This document shows positions 1-8,034 of a stretch of DNA of 28,712 nt, piece by piece. Source of the DNA: CAZWMK01 sp964635065 (GTDB lineage: Bacteria > Pseudomonadota > Alphaproteobacteria > Sphingomonadales > Sphingomonadaceae); contig CAZWMK010000016.1 in assembly GCA_964635065.1 (NCBI GenBank), positions 1 through 28,712 on the forward strand, given 5' to 3'. Positions within the stretch are counted from its first letter, which is position 1; each line of letters begins with the position of its first letter. The notes below the pieces were generated by a model. That model was not told the origin of the DNA and did no database searches. It saw only the letters and a program-made list of their open reading frames with translations. The translations under genes were made by a program, and so were the position numbers.

Positions 1-912
1 CGTCTGCGCGGCGGCCAGATGGGCAACGCCGACTTTCTGGTGCGGCGTGTGGCACGCATTTATCCGCTGCATATACTGATCACACTCGCCATGGTGGCGT
101 GGGCAGGCTTGCTTTTGGTCACGGGACGCCCGCTCTCCGCAACCTATGATTTTTCGGTGCTGTGGATGCATGGCCTGATGATTCATAATTGGGGTCTGAC
201 CAGTCATTTGACATGGAACGACCCCAGCTGGTCGATATCGACCGAATGGGCGGCCTACCTGTTCTTTCTGGTCCTGGCGCCCATGGCACGCTGGCCACAG
301 CGGTCGACATGGCTGTTGGCAGGGGCGCTGTGTGCTTTGCTGTTGTTGTTGCACAGTGTTTTTGCAGCCGCCGGTCATGCCGGGCTGGGCGGCGACATCG
401 CCAGCTTTGGCCTGCTGCGCTGCATTGCGCAGTTCACTGTCGGCACGATCCTTTGCGAATTGTGGCGCCGTGCCGTGGCTGCCAATCTGCGCTGGCACTG
501 GCCGGGACTGGCGTTCGTGACGCTTGTGGCGGCAGGGATTGGACTTGGCTTGCCGGATACCGCGTTTGTGCCGCTGGCTTGCACATTTCTGATTCTTGCG
601 GTCGCGCTGGCCCCGCAAACTTCCGCCAATCCGCTGGTTGCGCGCCCGCTCGTTTATTTGGGCGATATCAGTTATTCGACTTATCTAGTTCATTTTGCGG
701 CGTTCATTGCATGGAAGCTGGCGATGGTACCCGAGGCCGGTCATGTCGCAGAGTGGCAGTTGCCAGCTTTCCTGATGTTCGTGCTGCTGTTGTCGGTGTT
801 GCTGTATCATGGCGTGGAGCGCCCGATTCAGCGGCTTATCCAGACGCGCTGGATACAGTATCGTACACGCAACGTCAGACGTGGCGCAGGTGCAACGCAA
901 GAACGTGGCTGA
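1..912 (+). CDS. Acyltransferase 3 family membrane protein, 5' end outside the window
   Basis: The frame is open from base 1, so the gene begins upstream; the first internal ATG is at 19, but the residues before it read on without a break. The family (OafA/YrhL-like) transfers acyl groups, often acetyl, from the cytoplasm onto sugars of exported polysaccharides or lipids. Visible signs are the early FLVRRVARIYPLH segment, typical of these proteins just after the first helix, then a run of about eight hydrophobic helices, a PSWSISTEW motif near residue 70, and YLGDISYSTYLVH followed by a terminal helix with GVERP, which is a characteristic ending. The conserved N-terminal histidine region is missing only because of the window edge. 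Its TGA is separated by one base from the next gene's ATG, so the two are probably co-transcribed. The acceptor glycan is unknown. Confidence 0.85.
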   Translation, partial: RLRGGQMGNADFLVRRVARIYPLHILITLAMVAWAGLLLVTGRPLSATYDFSVLWMHGLMIHNWGLTSHLTWNDPSWSISTEWAAYLFFLVLAPMARWPQRSTWLLAGALCALLLLLHSVFAAAGHAGLGGDIASFGLLRCIAQFTVGTILCELWRRAVAANLRWHWPGLAFVTLVAAGIGLGLPDTAFVPLACTFLILAVALAPQTSANPLVARPLVYLGDISYSTYLVHFAAFIAWKLAMVPEAGHVAEWQLPAFLMFVLLLSVLLYHGVERPIQRLIQTRWIQYRTRNVRRGAGATQERG

Positions 913-913
913 C

Positions 914-1861
914 ATGAGGGCAGCAGAAGCTGCAGCGCCTGAACCAGAGGTGTCGGTTGTCGTCCCGGCCTACCGCGCGCATGCAACCATCGAACGCGCG
1001 CTGGCGTCTGCGCAGGCGCAGGCCGATGTGCGGATCGAGATTATCGTGGTGGTCGATGGCAGTCCGGATACCACGGCAGTTGTCGTTGCCGGCATGGCCG
1101 CTGCCGATCCGGCGATCCGCCTGATCGAGTTGCCATCGAACCGGGGCGTTAGTCACGCCACCAACGTTGGTATTCGCGCAGCGCGTGGGGCTTATATCGC
1201 GTTTCTCGATGCCGACGACGAATGGCTGCCGGGTAAGCTGGCGGCTCAACTGGCTGCGTTCCGGGCGGCCCCGGATGCCGTGATGTGCGCGACGGCCTGC
1301 GAATGGCGCGATGCCGATGGGCAATTAGTCTTTATCGTGCCGCGTCCGAATGACATGGACGAGCGCGCTTTTTATGCTGCCTATTATCGCGAATCGATGG
1401 TCGCGCTGCCATCGGTCATGGTGCCACGTGCATGTTTCCAAACGGTGGGACTGTTCGATGAACAACTTGATGCCGCGCAGGATCAGGATATGTGGCTGCG
1501 CCTTGCTTTCGCGGGTCGCGTGATGTTTTTGGACGAGGTGCTGACGCGCATTCACATGGCGCCCGCCAGCCTGACCCGACGCTTGGGCGCCAGGGGTTAC
1601 TGGCTTGAAAAAATGATCTTCGATCGTTACCTGCCAGCGCTTGTCGCATGCGTTGGTAAGCGTCGTGCGCAGGCGCTTTACCGTCAGCGCTTGGCGGTTC
1701 TGGGACGCGACATTGCGGCGGCGGGGCAGTGGTGGCCGGGCCTGAAACTGGCGGGCAGCGAGATTATGCGCGGCAGGAATCTGGGGCGCAACCTGCGCTG
1801 CTTTATTGCCAGCCTGCCCGGCTTGGCGCGCTGGCTGGTATGGCTGAAGCGCCGGGGCTGA
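914..1861 (+). CDS. Family 2 glycosyltransferase (GT-A fold)
   Basis: Protein of 315 residues. The ATG at 914 is preferred because it sits one base after the stop of the acyltransferase; a GTG at 905 is an alternative, and the frame stays open further upstream inside the previous gene. The GT2 pattern is clear: VSVVVPAY at residues 13-20, IIVVVDGSPD at 43-52, NRGVSHATNVGI near 76-87, and the metal- and nucleotide-sugar-binding DADD at 99-102. An acceptor-side QDQDMWLRLA motif follows around residue 195. No transmembrane helix is evident, so it is probably a peripheral cytoplasmic enzyme that adds a sugar to a lipid-linked glycan intermediate. The tight spacing with the acyltransferase suggests both act on the same polysaccharide. 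Donor and acceptor cannot be deduced. Confidence 0.88.
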   Translation: MRAAEAAAPEPEVSVVVPAYRAHATIERALASAQAQADVRIEIIVVVDGSPDTTAVVVAGMAAADPAIRLIELPSNRGVSHATNVGIRAARGAYIAFLDADDEWLPGKLAAQLAAFRAAPDAVMCATACEWRDADGQLVFIVPRPNDMDERAFYAAYYRESMVALPSVMVPRACFQTVGLFDEQLDAAQDQDMWLRLAFAGRVMFLDEVLTRIHMAPASLTRRLGARGYWLEKMIFDRYLPALVACVGKRRAQALYRQRLAVLGRDIAAAGQWWPGLKLAGSEIMRGRNLGRNLRCFIASLPGLARWLVWLKRRG

Positions 1862-1891
1862 CCCGGTAAACTACCTGCGTACCCCGCGTGG

Positions 1892-3919
1892 TTACTTCAA
1901 TTCATCATAGCGCATCCGCACTTCATTCAGGTGTTTAGCCGTCAGATAATGCCGCCATGCGCTGGTTGGCGCATTCGCCATCATTTGGGCATTCTTGTCG
2001 ATCGCCGCATCCATCCCGTCGACGCGGATGCCAAGCTCACGCAGGCTTTCCAGCATCTTGTGCATCTGGACCGCAGTATGGATGTTGGTGCCGCCATTGG
2101 GCTCGGCGGCATTGCCGAAGCTGTCGTTCGGGCCGCGATTGAAGCTGTTCAGCCATTTTGCATAGCCTGCCGCGTCCGTGTAAGGGGGCATGTCGCACCA
2201 GCCCTGCGTCTTGGGGCCCCAGTTGGTTATGCGTGCTTCGAAAACTCCCGGACCGATCGCTAGCATTGATCCGCGCATTTCTTCTGTGCCTTCAATGCCG
2301 CGATAACCGCCGACGCGGCCAAGGCGCGTTACAAGGAACTGGGCGATATAGGGCGCCCATTTGCGCGCGGTTTGATTCCCATCGCGGACCAGAAGCGGCA
2401 TAATCGCACCACCATACTGACCGGTCATGAAATCGGGTGTTGCCGCAAAATAGGTTTTTTCACCATTTTTTTCGATCCGGAACAGGGTGCAACCGCCTAC
2501 GCTGTGCATGATCGCTCCGGACAGGCGAGCGCTATAGCGTGCGAATGCGGCGGTCTCCACCACATTGCCCGACGTGCGTAATGATGCGGGCGGACGCGGT
2601 TGGCCGATGATTGGCTGGACGACTTTCTGATCGGTCCACAAAACAAGGTCGTTGAAGATTTTTTCTGTCCGCGCACGGTTCAGAAGTGTCTTGCCGGTCG
2701 CATGGACATGGCGGCCGATATCGCGTGACTTCCAGGCTGTGACGAGCGCGTTCCAGTTGGTGCGTTCAATCCCCTGTGCATAGCTGTAGCGTCCGTCTTT
2801 CGACCGCCAAGCGATCGGGTTTTGCTGAAGCATGAAGGCTGTCTGACGCTGAACGCATAGGGCGGCTAGCGGATCGGCGGTGGCAAGCCAGTGCGCCCAG
2901 CAGGCGTTTTCGAGATGCTGCGTGTCGCGTCCCCATTTCGGCATTGAAATGCGCGGCGCGACCACGGAATCGCCGGGATAGGGGAATTGCGGGTCAGCGA
3001 GACCATCATGGCGGCTCGACCATTCTGCCGCTTGCGGATGGCTCAACTGGTCAAGTGTGATCCGTTCGAGGAAACGGGCCAGTCCTTCATTGTTCCTGCC
3101 CGCTTGCGCTATCTGCACTGCAGTCGCGTCGTAATTATGGTAGAATCCGCGCGACGCGTCATACTCGCCGCCTTGTCCGCTGGTGACGCCGACGGAATTG
3201 CTGGAGGACGTGGCAGGCGTTCCAGATCGCAAGGGCGTGATTGTCGTCGGGTCATAAGGCGGGATGTCGGGCGGTGTTAGCGGTCGGATGGATGTGCGCG
3301 TTGGATTGTCTCCAATCGCAGGTGTGCGGCCATCAAGAACAGCTTGTCGGAGCCAGTCCCAGCGCCATGCCACGGGCGAATCATTTTGCCAGACGCGCAC
3401 GGCACCCGGCGCGACCGTCATCGAGATGCCGTCGATGGTGATGCGGGCTTCGTCGAGCGTTTTCATGGGCGCCAGGGCGAGGCCGCGCACCACGACCAAC
3501 CGTTTCCATTCGGGCTTGCCCGCCAGCGTCCAGCGATAGGCCCGGATGTTGCCCTTGCTGGCGACGCGTTCGATGCGCCAGACGCCGCTTGCTGTTGTGA
3601 TCTCATCAACCCTGCCGGAGAGTTTTGTCAGCGGCAGGTGGTCAAGGGTGCCGATGGTTTTCGCGGCTTCGGGGGAATCGGGCGCGGGCGCAGCGACGGC
3701 AGGGGCAGTGCCGGAGGTGTCGCCGGGGCGCTTGGGACCGATCGGCAGGCCGATATCGCGCGGCGCTTCGGGCAACTGGGCCAGTCGCTGATAGATATGT
3801 TTGACGGGCCCCTTGAACGGACCAAGGTCTGAGGGGGTAAGAGTGCTCATCCCGACGACCAGCGCCGCAGGTATGGTGAGCACAGTAAATAGCAATGAAA
3901 TCTGGGCCATTTTTCTCAT
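1892..3919 (-). CDS. Uncharacterised exported or membrane-anchored protein, 675 residues
   Basis: I do not recognise the family. The start at 3919 (MRKMAQISLLF) gives a basic N-terminus followed by one hydrophobic stretch of about 20 residues, consistent with a signal anchor or uncleaved signal peptide; an ATG 36 bases upstream would put unrelated residues before it. Next comes a Pro/Ala-rich linker (about residues 35-85), then a beta-looking segment with Trp-rich strands (about 90-200), a second Pro/Thr/Ser-rich linker (about 205-240), and a large C-terminal domain of some 430 residues. That domain is rich in Trp, His and Tyr and has many short helices, which could suit an alpha/alpha-barrel sugar-processing fold, but this is only a guess. 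It is transcribed against its neighbours and ends 30 bases from the convergent glycosyltransferase. A role in polysaccharide handling is inferred from location alone. Confidence 0.75.
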   Translation of the reverse strand: MRKMAQISLLFTVLTIPAALVVGMSTLTPSDLGPFKGPVKHIYQRLAQLPEAPRDIGLPIGPKRPGDTSGTAPAVAAPAPDSPEAAKTIGTLDHLPLTKLSGRVDEITTASGVWRIERVASKGNIRAYRWTLAGKPEWKRLVVVRGLALAPMKTLDEARITIDGISMTVAPGAVRVWQNDSPVAWRWDWLRQAVLDGRTPAIGDNPTRTSIRPLTPPDIPPYDPTTITPLRSGTPATSSSNSVGVTSGQGGEYDASRGFYHNYDATAVQIAQAGRNNEGLARFLERITLDQLSHPQAAEWSSRHDGLADPQFPYPGDSVVAPRISMPKWGRDTQHLENACWAHWLATADPLAALCVQRQTAFMLQQNPIAWRSKDGRYSYAQGIERTNWNALVTAWKSRDIGRHVHATGKTLLNRARTEKIFNDLVLWTDQKVVQPIIGQPRPPASLRTSGNVVETAAFARYSARLSGAIMHSVGGCTLFRIEKNGEKTYFAATPDFMTGQYGGAIMPLLVRDGNQTARKWAPYIAQFLVTRLGRVGGYRGIEGTEEMRGSMLAIGPGVFEARITNWGPKTQGWCDMPPYTDAAGYAKWLNSFNRGPNDSFGNAAEPNGGTNIHTAVQMHKMLESLRELGIRVDGMDAAIDKNAQMMANAPTSAWRHYLTAKHLNEVRMRYDELK

Positions 3920-3974
3920 GTCATTTCCAGAAGGAGGCACAGCGAGAAAAAGCAAGGTGCAATGGAGGCGGCCC

Positions 3975-3994
3975 CTTAAAATCAGAATTTTAAG
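3975..3994. repeat. AT-rich inverted repeat upstream of the 675-residue gene
   Basis: CTTAAAAT and ATTTTAAG are perfect 8-base arms around a CAGA spacer, about 56 bases upstream of the start at 3919. The position would suit an operator for the minus-strand gene, but it could also be a remnant linked to the neighbouring IS element. No matching site was seen elsewhere in the window. Confidence 0.4.
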
Positions 3995-4061
3995 CTATGG
4001 TATTGGTTATTCGCCACACGCCAGCAAGGATAATACATAACACTTTGCATATCCTTGGGTC

Positions 4062-4875
4062 GAGACTCAATTATAGCCAGAACGCCAGCGCGGTGACGAG
4101 CGCTACGCCTGACAGGAAGTTGGCGGCGATCTTGTCGTAGCGTGTCGCGACGCGGCGGACATCCTTGATCCGGCAGAAGACATTTTCGATGAGATGGCGG
4201 CCTCGGTACCGCTACTGATCGTAGCGGATGGTACGCTTGCGGTTACGCCTGCGCCTGCCGGGTATGACGGGGCTGGTGCCGTTCTCTCGCAGGTTCTTGC
4301 GCGAGATGTTGGCATCGTAGCTTTTGCGCTAAGCAGGTAGCGCATACGGCCTGAGCGTTCGAGCAGCGCTGGTGCGGCCTGCACGTCGCTGACATTGTCG
4401 GCGGTTAGCATCAGGGCATAGGGTTAGCCGAGCTCGTCGGTCAGGGCATGGACCTTGGTTGTCCAGCCGCCACGAGAATGGCCGACCGCCTGCGTCTGGC
4501 GCCCCCTTTTCCGCCAAACGCCGAGCGCTGTGCCTTGATGTAGGTGCTGTCGATCGCCATGCTCTTCGTGGCTGTGCCTGCTTCGGCCAAGGCATCGAGC
4601 AACTTCGTATAGAAGCCTCTCACGACCAGCGGTTGAAGCGGTTGTAGATCGTCGTCGAGGGACCGTAGTCCGCAGGACAGTCGCACCAGCGGCGGCCGGA
4701 CTTTAGCACATGCAGGATGCCCGAGATTGCCCGGCGATCATCTACCCGCCGGGCTCCGGACTGGTTCTTTGGCAGGTGGGGCTCGATCACCAGCCAGGCT
4801 TCATCCGAAACCAAAACAACGAGCGCGACATCGAGAGGGGCCGCCATGCAGCTTGGAAACCCCTTGAATCAACCT
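4062..4875 (-). mobile_element. Degenerate IS5-family insertion sequence remnant
   Basis: A transposase reading frame of IS5 type fills almost the whole segment on the minus strand. The outer ends carry related but imperfect inverted sequences: GAGACTCAA at the left, and GGTTGATTCAAGG at the right when read inward. The exact ends and any target duplication cannot be fixed by eye. The element is clearly old, because its only gene carries several frameshifts and stops. Confidence 0.7.
4071..4847 (-). pseudogene. IS5-family DDE transposase, inactivated by frameshifts and stops
   Basis: Read from 4847 downwards, the translation matches the usual IS5-type (IS427-like) transposase layout in pieces. 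The N-terminal domain (SDEAWLVIEPHLP, then VDDRRAISGILHVLKSG) ends in a stop after YNRFNRWS at 4620. Continuity is restored in another frame with RGFYTKLLDAL, then the catalytic-site segment AIDSTYIKAQRSAFGGKGGA. A further frame is needed from about 4500 for VGHSRGGWTTKVHALTDELG, which meets an in-frame TAA near 4424. Another shift near 4325 leads to SYDANISRKNLREN, with a TAG after RKRTIRYDQ near 4215. The normal C-terminus (ENVFCRIKDVRRVATRYDK to ALAFWL) ends at the TAA at 4071-4073. At least three frameshifts and two in-frame stops mean it cannot make an active enzyme. Confidence 0.85.
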
Positions 4876-4988
4876 ATGCGCCAACTTTCAATGCATAATC
4901 GGGTTTTTTCCTGGCGCTCTTTATATATTTTTTGTCTTTTTAAGATGTCATTTTAGTATCAGTACTTATCGCAGTAGAGGTTGATTCA
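4865..4988. repeat. AT-rich segment bounded by 10-bp inverted repeats
   Basis: TGAATCAACC at 4865-4874 and its perfect complement GGTTGATTCA at 4979-4988 bracket about 104 bases that are much richer in A and T than the surroundings. The left arm coincides with the right end of the decayed IS element. The segment may be a second eroded IS end, a small non-autonomous element, or coincidence. Confidence 0.35.
4932..4959 (+). promoter_or_regulatory. Possible sigma-70-type promoter for the GNAT gene
   Basis: TTGTCT (4932-4937) and TAGTAT (4954-4959) are separated by 16 bases within an AT-rich tract, about 110 bases before the TTG start at 5070. Each hexamer matches consensus at about four positions, so this is a weak prediction. 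Confidence 0.25.
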
Positions 4989-5069
4989 TGATGGTTCACG
5001 TGTCGCTTTTCATCGCTCTGCCGCCATATTTCGCGCATTTTTCTCAGCCGGAAATCAAGGGCATTCGCC

Positions 5070-5648
5070 TTGTTGTTTGATATTTTTAAGCGCGGCCTCC
5101 ATTTTCTGCTTGGAGATTATCAGTGCTGGATAGTGTACCATTTTCGTCCAAAAAGCAGGCCTGTCACTCCTGTCCTGCCAGAAGGAATTGAGATAAGGCC
5201 TATCGTGCGGTCGCACTTCGATGGAGTTGGCGACAAGCATGTCATGCAAACCTTAGCTTATGCTGATGACTGCGCCCTTGGCCTCGCGCTTTACGTTAAT
5301 GGTGATTTGGCAGCCGTTTATTGGGCCATATGGGGAGCGCATTATGAAAACATGAGAAAAGGGCGAAGTTGGCATATCGAACCGGATTCTGCAAAGTTGG
5401 TTGGTGCATATACTCTACCACAACATCGTGGTCGGGGTTATCTTCCTATTCTTTTTAATCACTTGACTGAGGCGATGTGGATGCGTGGCTTTGCCCACTT
5501 TTACAGCCGAATTTGGCACAGTAATCGTAGTGCTATTAGGATGGCATGCAAGACCGGGAGGCGAAGGGTGGGCGTCTACATCGAGTTTTATATCCTGAAA
5601 AAGCGCATTGAACTGCGCATCCCCTTGCCATCATTCGCCACGGTTTGA
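5070..5648 (+). CDS. GNAT-family N-acetyltransferase-like protein
   Basis: Protein of 192 residues. The frame is open back to 4992 but has no ATG upstream; TTG at 5070 (or the adjacent TTG at 5073) is chosen because AAGGG lies eight bases before it. The acetyl-CoA pyrophosphate-binding loop is visible as QHRGRGY at about residues 118-124, after the strand AKLVGAYTL and before a helix, as in GNAT folds. FSRIW-like strand and SNRSAIRMACKTGRRRVG residues near the end fit the second half of the fold. Such enzymes acetylate an amino group using acetyl-CoA in the cytoplasm. Base use is visibly more AT-rich than in flanking genes, and the gene sits directly beside a dead IS element, which suggests transfer. 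A strong hairpin follows the stop. The substrate is unknown; an amino-sugar is plausible from the location. Confidence 0.72.
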   Translation: MLFDIFKRGLHFLLGDYQCWIVYHFRPKSRPVTPVLPEGIEIRPIVRSHFDGVGDKHVMQTLAYADDCALGLALYVNGDLAAVYWAIWGAHYENMRKGRSWHIEPDSAKLVGAYTLPQHRGRGYLPILFNHLTEAMWMRGFAHFYSRIWHSNRSAIRMACKTGRRRVGVYIEFYILKKRIELRIPLPSFATV

Positions 5649-5936
5649 CCCATGCCACGCAGGGCCGGATATGATCCGGCCCGATTAACAATGCAGTGAT
5701 GTTATTTGGGTATGTATGAAACCGCTGTTGCGCGCTGTTTTTGCGGGCTGCGCACCGGTATCGACGGAGATGATGTGAAACTGTCAAAATGCACATGGTA
5801 TCGTTTGCGACATCTGGTCAGGCAGGCGGATGCCGGTGTTTGAGCCTGTCCCCACTTACAGGCGACTATGCTGGCAGCAATTGCCATGCTTTGGTCGTGT
5901 AATCTTCTTTCGCCCGTATTGGACTGTGTAACGAAA
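5649..5936 (+). other. Intergenic stretch of 288 bases with no convincing gene
   Basis: Apart from the hairpin at 5662-5682, I see only very short open frames, for example a 20-codon ATG frame at 5716. None has a good ribosome-binding site or a recognisable protein. It probably holds the promoter and leader of the acyltransferase that follows. Confidence 0.4.
5662..5682 (+). terminator. Hairpin after the GNAT gene
   Basis: A perfect 9-bp stem, GGGCCGGAT with ATCCGGCCC, closes an ATG loop, 13 bases after the stop codon. There is no T-run after it, so it is either a weak intrinsic terminator or an mRNA-stabilising hairpin. Confidence 0.5.
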
Positions 5937-6881
5937 ATGCCCGACCAAACTGGCCTGACAACGATGCCGCCGCAGTCTGTGGCCATGTATTTCCAGCTTG
6001 GGGAGCGGCGTCTGGCAACTGCGCGCCGCAAGCTGCTGTTGCAGCGTTTCGATCTGGATGCGGCCCTGAGTGACCGTGAATGGGCGATGCCGACATTGCC
6101 CGTTGCAGCGGATGGGCTGATGCTGAATTCGTTGCCTGCGACCAAGCTTGAAGCCGTAAAGCAGGCCGCTGGCAACATGCTTGTACATGTTAAGCAGGTG
6201 TTTCCGCGTTATTATGCAAGTCTGGAAGGCAGCTATGAGGGCTACCTTCAAGGATTTTCCGCCAAAACGCGTTCCACCCTCAAGCGTAAGATGCGCAAGT
6301 TCGAGGAGTTGTCCGGTGGCACGATCGACATGCGGATCTATCGCACGCCGGCTGAACTGGCGCAGTTTCACGCCATGGCCCGGGCCGTATCCGAAAAAAC
6401 CTATCAAGAACGGCTTCTGGATAGCGGGTTGCCGCAGAGTCAGGGCTTTCTCGATGCGATGAGGGAGCAGGCGGCAGCGGATCGCGCGCGCGGTTACCTG
6501 CTGTTTCTGGACGGTGAACCCGTGAGCTATCTCTACACGCCGATCGAGGATGGACGGGTGATCTATGCCTATCTTGGCTACGATCCCGCGTTATCGCTTC
6601 ATTCGCCGGGGACTGTTTTGCAGTTGATGGCCATGGAGGTTTTGTTTGGGGAAGCGCGTTATCGGTTTTTCGATTTCACGGAGGGTGATGGGCAGCACAA
6701 GCGGCTGTTTTCGACAGGCCATGTAACGTGTGCGGATGTCCTTCTTTTGCGCCGTACGCTCGGCAATATACTTTTGCTTGGTGCATTGCAGGGGTTTGAT
6801 CGCATTGTTGATAAACTCGGCGCGCTGGCGGAGCGTCATGGCGTCAAAAGCAGGTTGAAAAAATGGCTCAGGCGCGGATGA
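5937..6881 (+). CDS. BioF2-like / FemAB-like acyltransferase (GNAT superfamily)
   Basis: Protein of 314 residues with the ATG at 5937 (MPDQTGL); the frame is open to 5868 upstream, and a second ATG at 5964 is possible. The Shine-Dalgarno sequence is weak, so the start is uncertain. The central YEGYLQGFSAKTRSTLKRKMRKFEEL motif region (about residues 100-125), basic and helical, followed by the AELAQFHAMARAVSEKTYQ helix and the late strands GYLLFLDGEPVSYLY and VIYAYLGYDP, is the usual pattern of the Acetyltransf_6 (BioF2/CelD-type) domain. Such proteins occur in exopolysaccharide loci, where they are thought to acylate or aminoacylate sugar or lipid intermediates; the precise reaction is rarely known. 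Its TGA overlaps the ATG of a 13-codon mini frame that leads into the deacetylase, suggesting one operon. Confidence 0.8.
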   Translation: MPDQTGLTTMPPQSVAMYFQLGERRLATARRKLLLQRFDLDAALSDREWAMPTLPVAADGLMLNSLPATKLEAVKQAAGNMLVHVKQVFPRYYASLEGSYEGYLQGFSAKTRSTLKRKMRKFEELSGGTIDMRIYRTPAELAQFHAMARAVSEKTYQERLLDSGLPQSQGFLDAMREQAAADRARGYLLFLDGEPVSYLYTPIEDGRVIYAYLGYDPALSLHSPGTVLQLMAMEVLFGEARYRFFDFTEGDGQHKRLFSTGHVTCADVLLLRRTLGNILLLGALQGFDRIVDKLGALAERHGVKSRLKKWLRRG

Positions 6882-6919
6882 CGCAGATCGCAAAGAACCA
6901 GGCGGACGTCCGCCGGTGA
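6878..6919 (+). CDS. Possible 13-codon coupling leader ORF
   Basis: The ATG overlaps the TGA of the acyltransferase (ATGA), and the frame reads MTQIAKNQADVRR before a TGA at 6917-6919 that overlaps the GTG start of the deacetylase (GTGA). Overlap at both ends is the arrangement expected for translational coupling. It could equally be chance, or the old N-terminus of the deacetylase thrown out of frame. No homology is recognisable. Confidence 0.3.
   Translation: MTQIAKNQADVRR
6901..6914. repeat. Perfect 14-bp palindrome before the deacetylase start
   Basis: GGCGGACGTCCGCC is a perfect palindrome ending one base before the GTG at 6916. It could act as an operator or form a local mRNA fold that hides the ribosome-binding site; no canonical Shine-Dalgarno sequence is seen there. 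Confidence 0.45.
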
Positions 6920-7901
6920 CCAGCGTTTTGTACACAGTCGATACCGAGCTCTCCCTGATGATGCAGCTCAAGGGCTTCTCTGGTCGGGAGAACTTTGATT
7001 CAGCGATCGCAGGGAAGGTCGAGGACGGCCATTTCGGAATCCCGTATCAGCTTGAAATTCTGGATCGTCACGGCTTGAAATTCTGGATCGTCACGGCTTG
7101 AAAGGGGTGTTTTTCGTAGAAGCTCTGCACAGCGCGGTTCTGGGCGACGAACAGCTGCGCCGCATCGTCGACATGATCGGCAGCCGTGGGCACGAAATAC
7201 AGATGCATTGCCATGTGGAATGGCTGTGGTTCCACGAGGGGAGCATGCGTTTGCCGCGTAGCAAGCGCAATATCGGCGATCTGACTGAAGATGAGCAAGT
7301 CGAACTGCTTGGTCTGTGTCAGGACGCGCTGGCGCGTTGTGGCGTACAGCCGCCGACAGCGTTTCGTGCCGGCAATTACGGCGCAGCCGATTCAACGCTG
7401 CGGGCGCTCGCGCGGTTGGACATGTCGATCGATAGTAGCCTGAACCGCACTGCCCGGGCATCAGGCTGCGTTATCTCGCTTCCGGATGACAGCATCGCGC
7501 CGACGTCTCACCACGGCGTTGTTGAGGTTCCGATCAGCTGGTTCCATGATTTTGGCGCTCATGTGCGCCATGCACAGTTGTGTGCGGTGTCATGCCGGGA
7601 ACTGAGATATGCAATCGCAGCGGCGGACCGGCTGGGGCATCCCGTCTTCAATATCGTGTCGCACAGCTTTGAACTACTGAACCGCGCGCGCAGCCGCAGG
7701 CAGGCTTTCGTAACGCGCCGTTTTGAAAAGCTTTGCCATTGGCTCGATATGAACCGGGATCGCTATCCTACCCGCGGCTTTTGCGACATTGACTGGCGTG
7801 GCAGCAAGGGGGCGCAAGCGCTCAAACCCGTCATGTCGGGTTCGTTACGCGGCGCACTGCGCATGGGCGAACAGATTTTGGGAAATTACATCTACGAATG
7901 A
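6916..7901 (+). pseudogene. Polysaccharide deacetylase-like gene, frameshifted by a 23-bp duplication
   Basis: The first frame (GTG 6916) reads MTSVLYTVDTELS and reaches FGIPYQLEILDRHGLK before running into a stop near 7101. The rest continues in another frame from 7098 as LKGVFFVEALHSAVLG to the stop at 7901. The break is exactly a 23-bp tandem repeat (7050-7103); removing one copy gives 963 bases, an intact 320-residue frame. The restored protein shows the deacetylase features: the early Asp in TVDTE, the metal-type HxH in QMHCHVEW, and FRAGNYG and SHSFELL segments. The fold resembles NodB/WalW-type carbohydrate esterases, which remove acetyl groups from amino sugars. As it stands, the product is split into about 61 and 267 residues, missing the catalytic Asp strand in the larger piece. 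A TTG at 7098 might allow reinitiation. A reading error cannot be excluded. Confidence 0.8.
7050..7103 (+). repeat. Tandem duplication, period 23 bp, 2.35 copies
   Basis: Bases 7050-7072 are repeated exactly at 7073-7095, and GCTTGAAA occurs a third time at 7096-7103. The presumed ancestor would already have had GCTTGAAA twice, 23 bases apart, which is the classical substrate for replication slippage. The 23-base gain is not a multiple of three and therefore breaks the reading frame. Confidence 0.95.
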
Positions 7902-8034
7902 AGCAGAGAACGAACATGCGGATCAGAACCGGGGCGTCGCGGCGTAAGTGTGCCGACGTTTCTTGCCTGTGCATTCCGTGTGCAAACGCAAAAATTCGGC
8001 GCGGCTGCGTAAGCCCGTATTGGGAAATGCCATC

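Noticed and set aside
2987..3832. Several overlapping plus-strand open frames inside the 675-residue gene
   Set aside because: They lack ribosome-binding sites and conserved motifs, and overlap a coherent longer gene with a signal anchor.
5716..5778. A 20-codon ATG frame in the gap before the BioF2-like gene
   Set aside because: No ribosome-binding site of note and no recognisable sequence; likely chance.
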